Under the pieces are notes generated by a model, which did not search any database, was not told the origin of the DNA, and saw only the letters and a program-made list of their open reading frames with translations. DNA of 20,935 nt from Pelargonium cotyledonis (lineage: Eukaryota > Streptophyta > Magnoliopsida > Geraniales > Geraniaceae), in the NCBI GenBank assembly GCA_036897625.1, contig JAYMTA010001255.1, positions 1 to 20,935 on the forward strand, given 5' to 3'. The translations under genes were made by a program, and so were the position numbers. This document shows positions 19,453-20,935 of the stretch, piece by piece (positions within the stretch are counted from its first letter, which is position 1; each line of letters begins with the position of its first letter).

Positions 19453-19486
19453 GATGAGTTTCTTCCTTGGATCTTCTAAGTAAAAC

Positions 19487-20245
19487 CTGCACAGAAACAC
19501 ATTGGTTAACCAGCAGATCCAACACCAGAAAGCTCAACTTCAAAGATTATAACATGAAAATTAAGAGATAAAACCAAATTCACCTATTTACATGCACTAA
19601 AACTTATCTACTGTACCACATGAATCTCAACTAAGAACATCCAACCATGGATACTTGATGGGCGGTTAAAACACACTATCTAAGCACTAGGAGAGAATGC
19701 AAAAACTCGAGAAACACAGATCTTAAGAAGTTAATAGTAAGAACAGAGGTGCATAAAATTGAACTTATATGGAGAGAATTAACATTTAAACAATGAAAGA
19801 TAAGTCCAACAAGAATTGCATTAACCAAACACATGATTTGGATTGACAACTACTGAAACTTAAATTTCCACAACCCCAACAAGAAACTACAACTTCAAAT
19901 ATATTCTAAAATTGTAACAAGATATATTGCAATAGAAACAAGAAATGTCAATGACACAGAAACCACCCAGATTATAAGACACCCACTTCTGGAAAGCTAA
20001 ACGACACAATCAATATGTGATTTATATAAACCAATAAATTTATACAACAACAGCTACGCCTAATAAAGCTACACCAAAAACTCCCAGAAGCAAACCCAAC
20101 TGAAGAAATTCATGAAAAATACACCATAAATCAAGAAACAACAAAATGCAAAGGCATGGCAATTTCGAGCGTAATCAGAAACCGACCCAGATCTGAAAAA
20201 TTGCAGAAAAACTAAACCCATTTCCAGTTGAGGGAAGATACTTAC
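19487..20245 (-). other. 5'-UTR intron of the membrane-protein gene
   Basis: On the minus strand, a strong donor TTTTCTGT/GTAAGT (20246/20245) and acceptor TTTCTGTGCAG/GTTTTAC (19487/19486) delimit 759 nt. The second leader exon piece (19486-19453) then reaches the ATG. Leader introns commonly enhance expression in plants, though that is not shown here. Confidence 0.7.
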
Positions 20246-20430
20246 ACAGAAAAGGAATTGCGCTCCAAAGTGAATAAACACAAACTTCAGAAATCAGAAC
20301 GATCTGCCACAGAAAATGAAGAAAATGCAGGTGCGAGTGTGTACGAATATGTAAATGTAGATGCAGCGACAAAACAGCTACTTCGTTGGCCGCTTTTCGT
20401 GTATCAGTCTCTTCTCTTTCTTTCTTTAAT
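20246..20430 (-). other. putative leader exon 1 (5' end approximate)
   Basis: The minus strand contains no ATG between 20430 and the donor at 20245, nor in the 34-nt leader of exon 2, so translation begins at 19452. The true transcription start is unknown; a CT/GA-rich region around 20400-20440 is a candidate. No TATA box was seen. Confidence 0.45.
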
Positions 20431-20520
20431 GGCGTTTATGTCCAGATTGGATCTACACCTCTGCTCCCAAAGCTACTTCTTCATCAAAAATTGCTTCTTT
20501 TTTTGGCTACTAAATTTGCT

Positions 20521-20827
20521 TTTGGGTAAAATGCCACGGGACACTGACTTATCCGTATTTTGTTTTAGCTTTTAATTAGTGTTTTGTTTAGTTTTTAACT
20601 TTTATTTTACTATTTTTTGCAAAAAAAATTCAATCGATCAGCTGTAGCCGATTTATGACTGACACATCAGTATAGATGCCAGCTCATCCTACCACATCAG
20701 CACGCGTTGCCACATCATGATGCCACATCGACGAATGGATGACGTGAAAAAAAATTCCAAAATCCTAATTGAGAGCTAAATCCAAAATACGGGTAAGTCT
20801 AAAAGGTCATGTAACATTTTACCCAAA
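20521..20827. mobile_element. MITE-like inverted-repeat element in the promoter of the membrane-protein gene
   Basis: The left end TTTGGGTAAAATG is matched by the reverse complement of the right end CATTTTACCCAAA. Internal subterminal blocks also pair: CCGTATTTTG..TTAGCT at left and CAAAATACGG plus AGCTAAATCC at right. Length is about 307 bp with no ORF. The middle contains GCCACATCA-type motifs repeated at 20691-20728 and CpG-rich bits. I could not find a clear target duplication, so the superfamily is not assigned. It lies less than 300 bp from the leader-exon donor of the minus-strand gene. Confidence 0.65.
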
Positions 20828-20935
20828 TATAATCATACAATTTGATTTCCATTTGGTAACTTTTCTCCTTTTTACGAATAGTCTTCGGTTTATCCAATCC
20901 CAATCAGATTTCCAATTTTTGATCATTCAGCAACC
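20828..20935. other. AT-rich end of window
   Basis: Nothing recognisable. Confidence 0.5.

Noticed and set aside
1..20935. CRISPR arrays, operons, phage or virus-derived genes
   Set aside because: No regularly spaced repeats and no such genes; the genome style is plant nuclear.

Overview
The window is nuclear DNA of a flowering plant, most likely a eudicot. The signs are AT-rich intergenic DNA, GT/AG introns with T-rich 3' ends, relics of plant LINE and Ty1/copia retrotransposons, two MITE-like inverted-repeat elements, SINE-like tRNA-derived fragments and a 5'-UTR intron. Nothing bacterial, organellar or viral was seen, and the species cannot be fixed from the sequence alone.

Layout. Positions 1-430 hold a GC-rich, Pro/Ala-rich reading frame of unknown origin. 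It abuts a decayed, 5'-truncated LINE reverse transcriptase on the minus strand (431-1219). Positions 1220-2520 are AT-rich spacer. A tRNA-like SINE head (about 2525) and a dispersed repeat (2653-2736) lead into a TATA/G-box promoter at 2728-2811. The stretch behind that promoter has no convincing long CDS. Positions 3570-5520 are spacer with a perfect 26-bp direct repeat, followed by a short, frameshifted copia RNase H relic (5521-5690).

The first convincing gene is on the plus strand at 7084-9373. It is a spliced gene for an acidic, coiled-coil, AT-hook protein, probably nuclear, that I do not recognise. Its third exon appears to carry a +1 frameshift, or an assembly error, at a GGG run (7506-7508). 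From about 10330 to 11180 there is LTR-like repetitive DNA with a 40-bp tandem duplication and a second copy of the 2653 repeat. Positions 11281-14310 hold three coding-looking exon candidates with good splice sites that I could not join into one gene. A second SINE-like head lies at about 14700.

Positions 15827-16047 are a well-preserved Mutator-type MITE: 221 bp, 45-bp TIRs and a perfect 9-bp target duplication. The second convincing gene is on the minus strand at 17437-19452. It encodes a 671-aa type II membrane protein with a very acidic, Ser/Thr/Asn-rich tail containing 26-27-residue tandem repeats. Its ATG-free leader is split by an intron of about 759 nt (19487-20245). Another inverted-repeat element (about 20521-20827) sits in its immediate promoter.

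The two solid genes are not an operon and show no functional link. No new multi-gene system is evident. The points most worth following are the exon-3 frameshift, the two MITEs (one in a promoter) and the unassigned exons at 11.3-14.3 kb.
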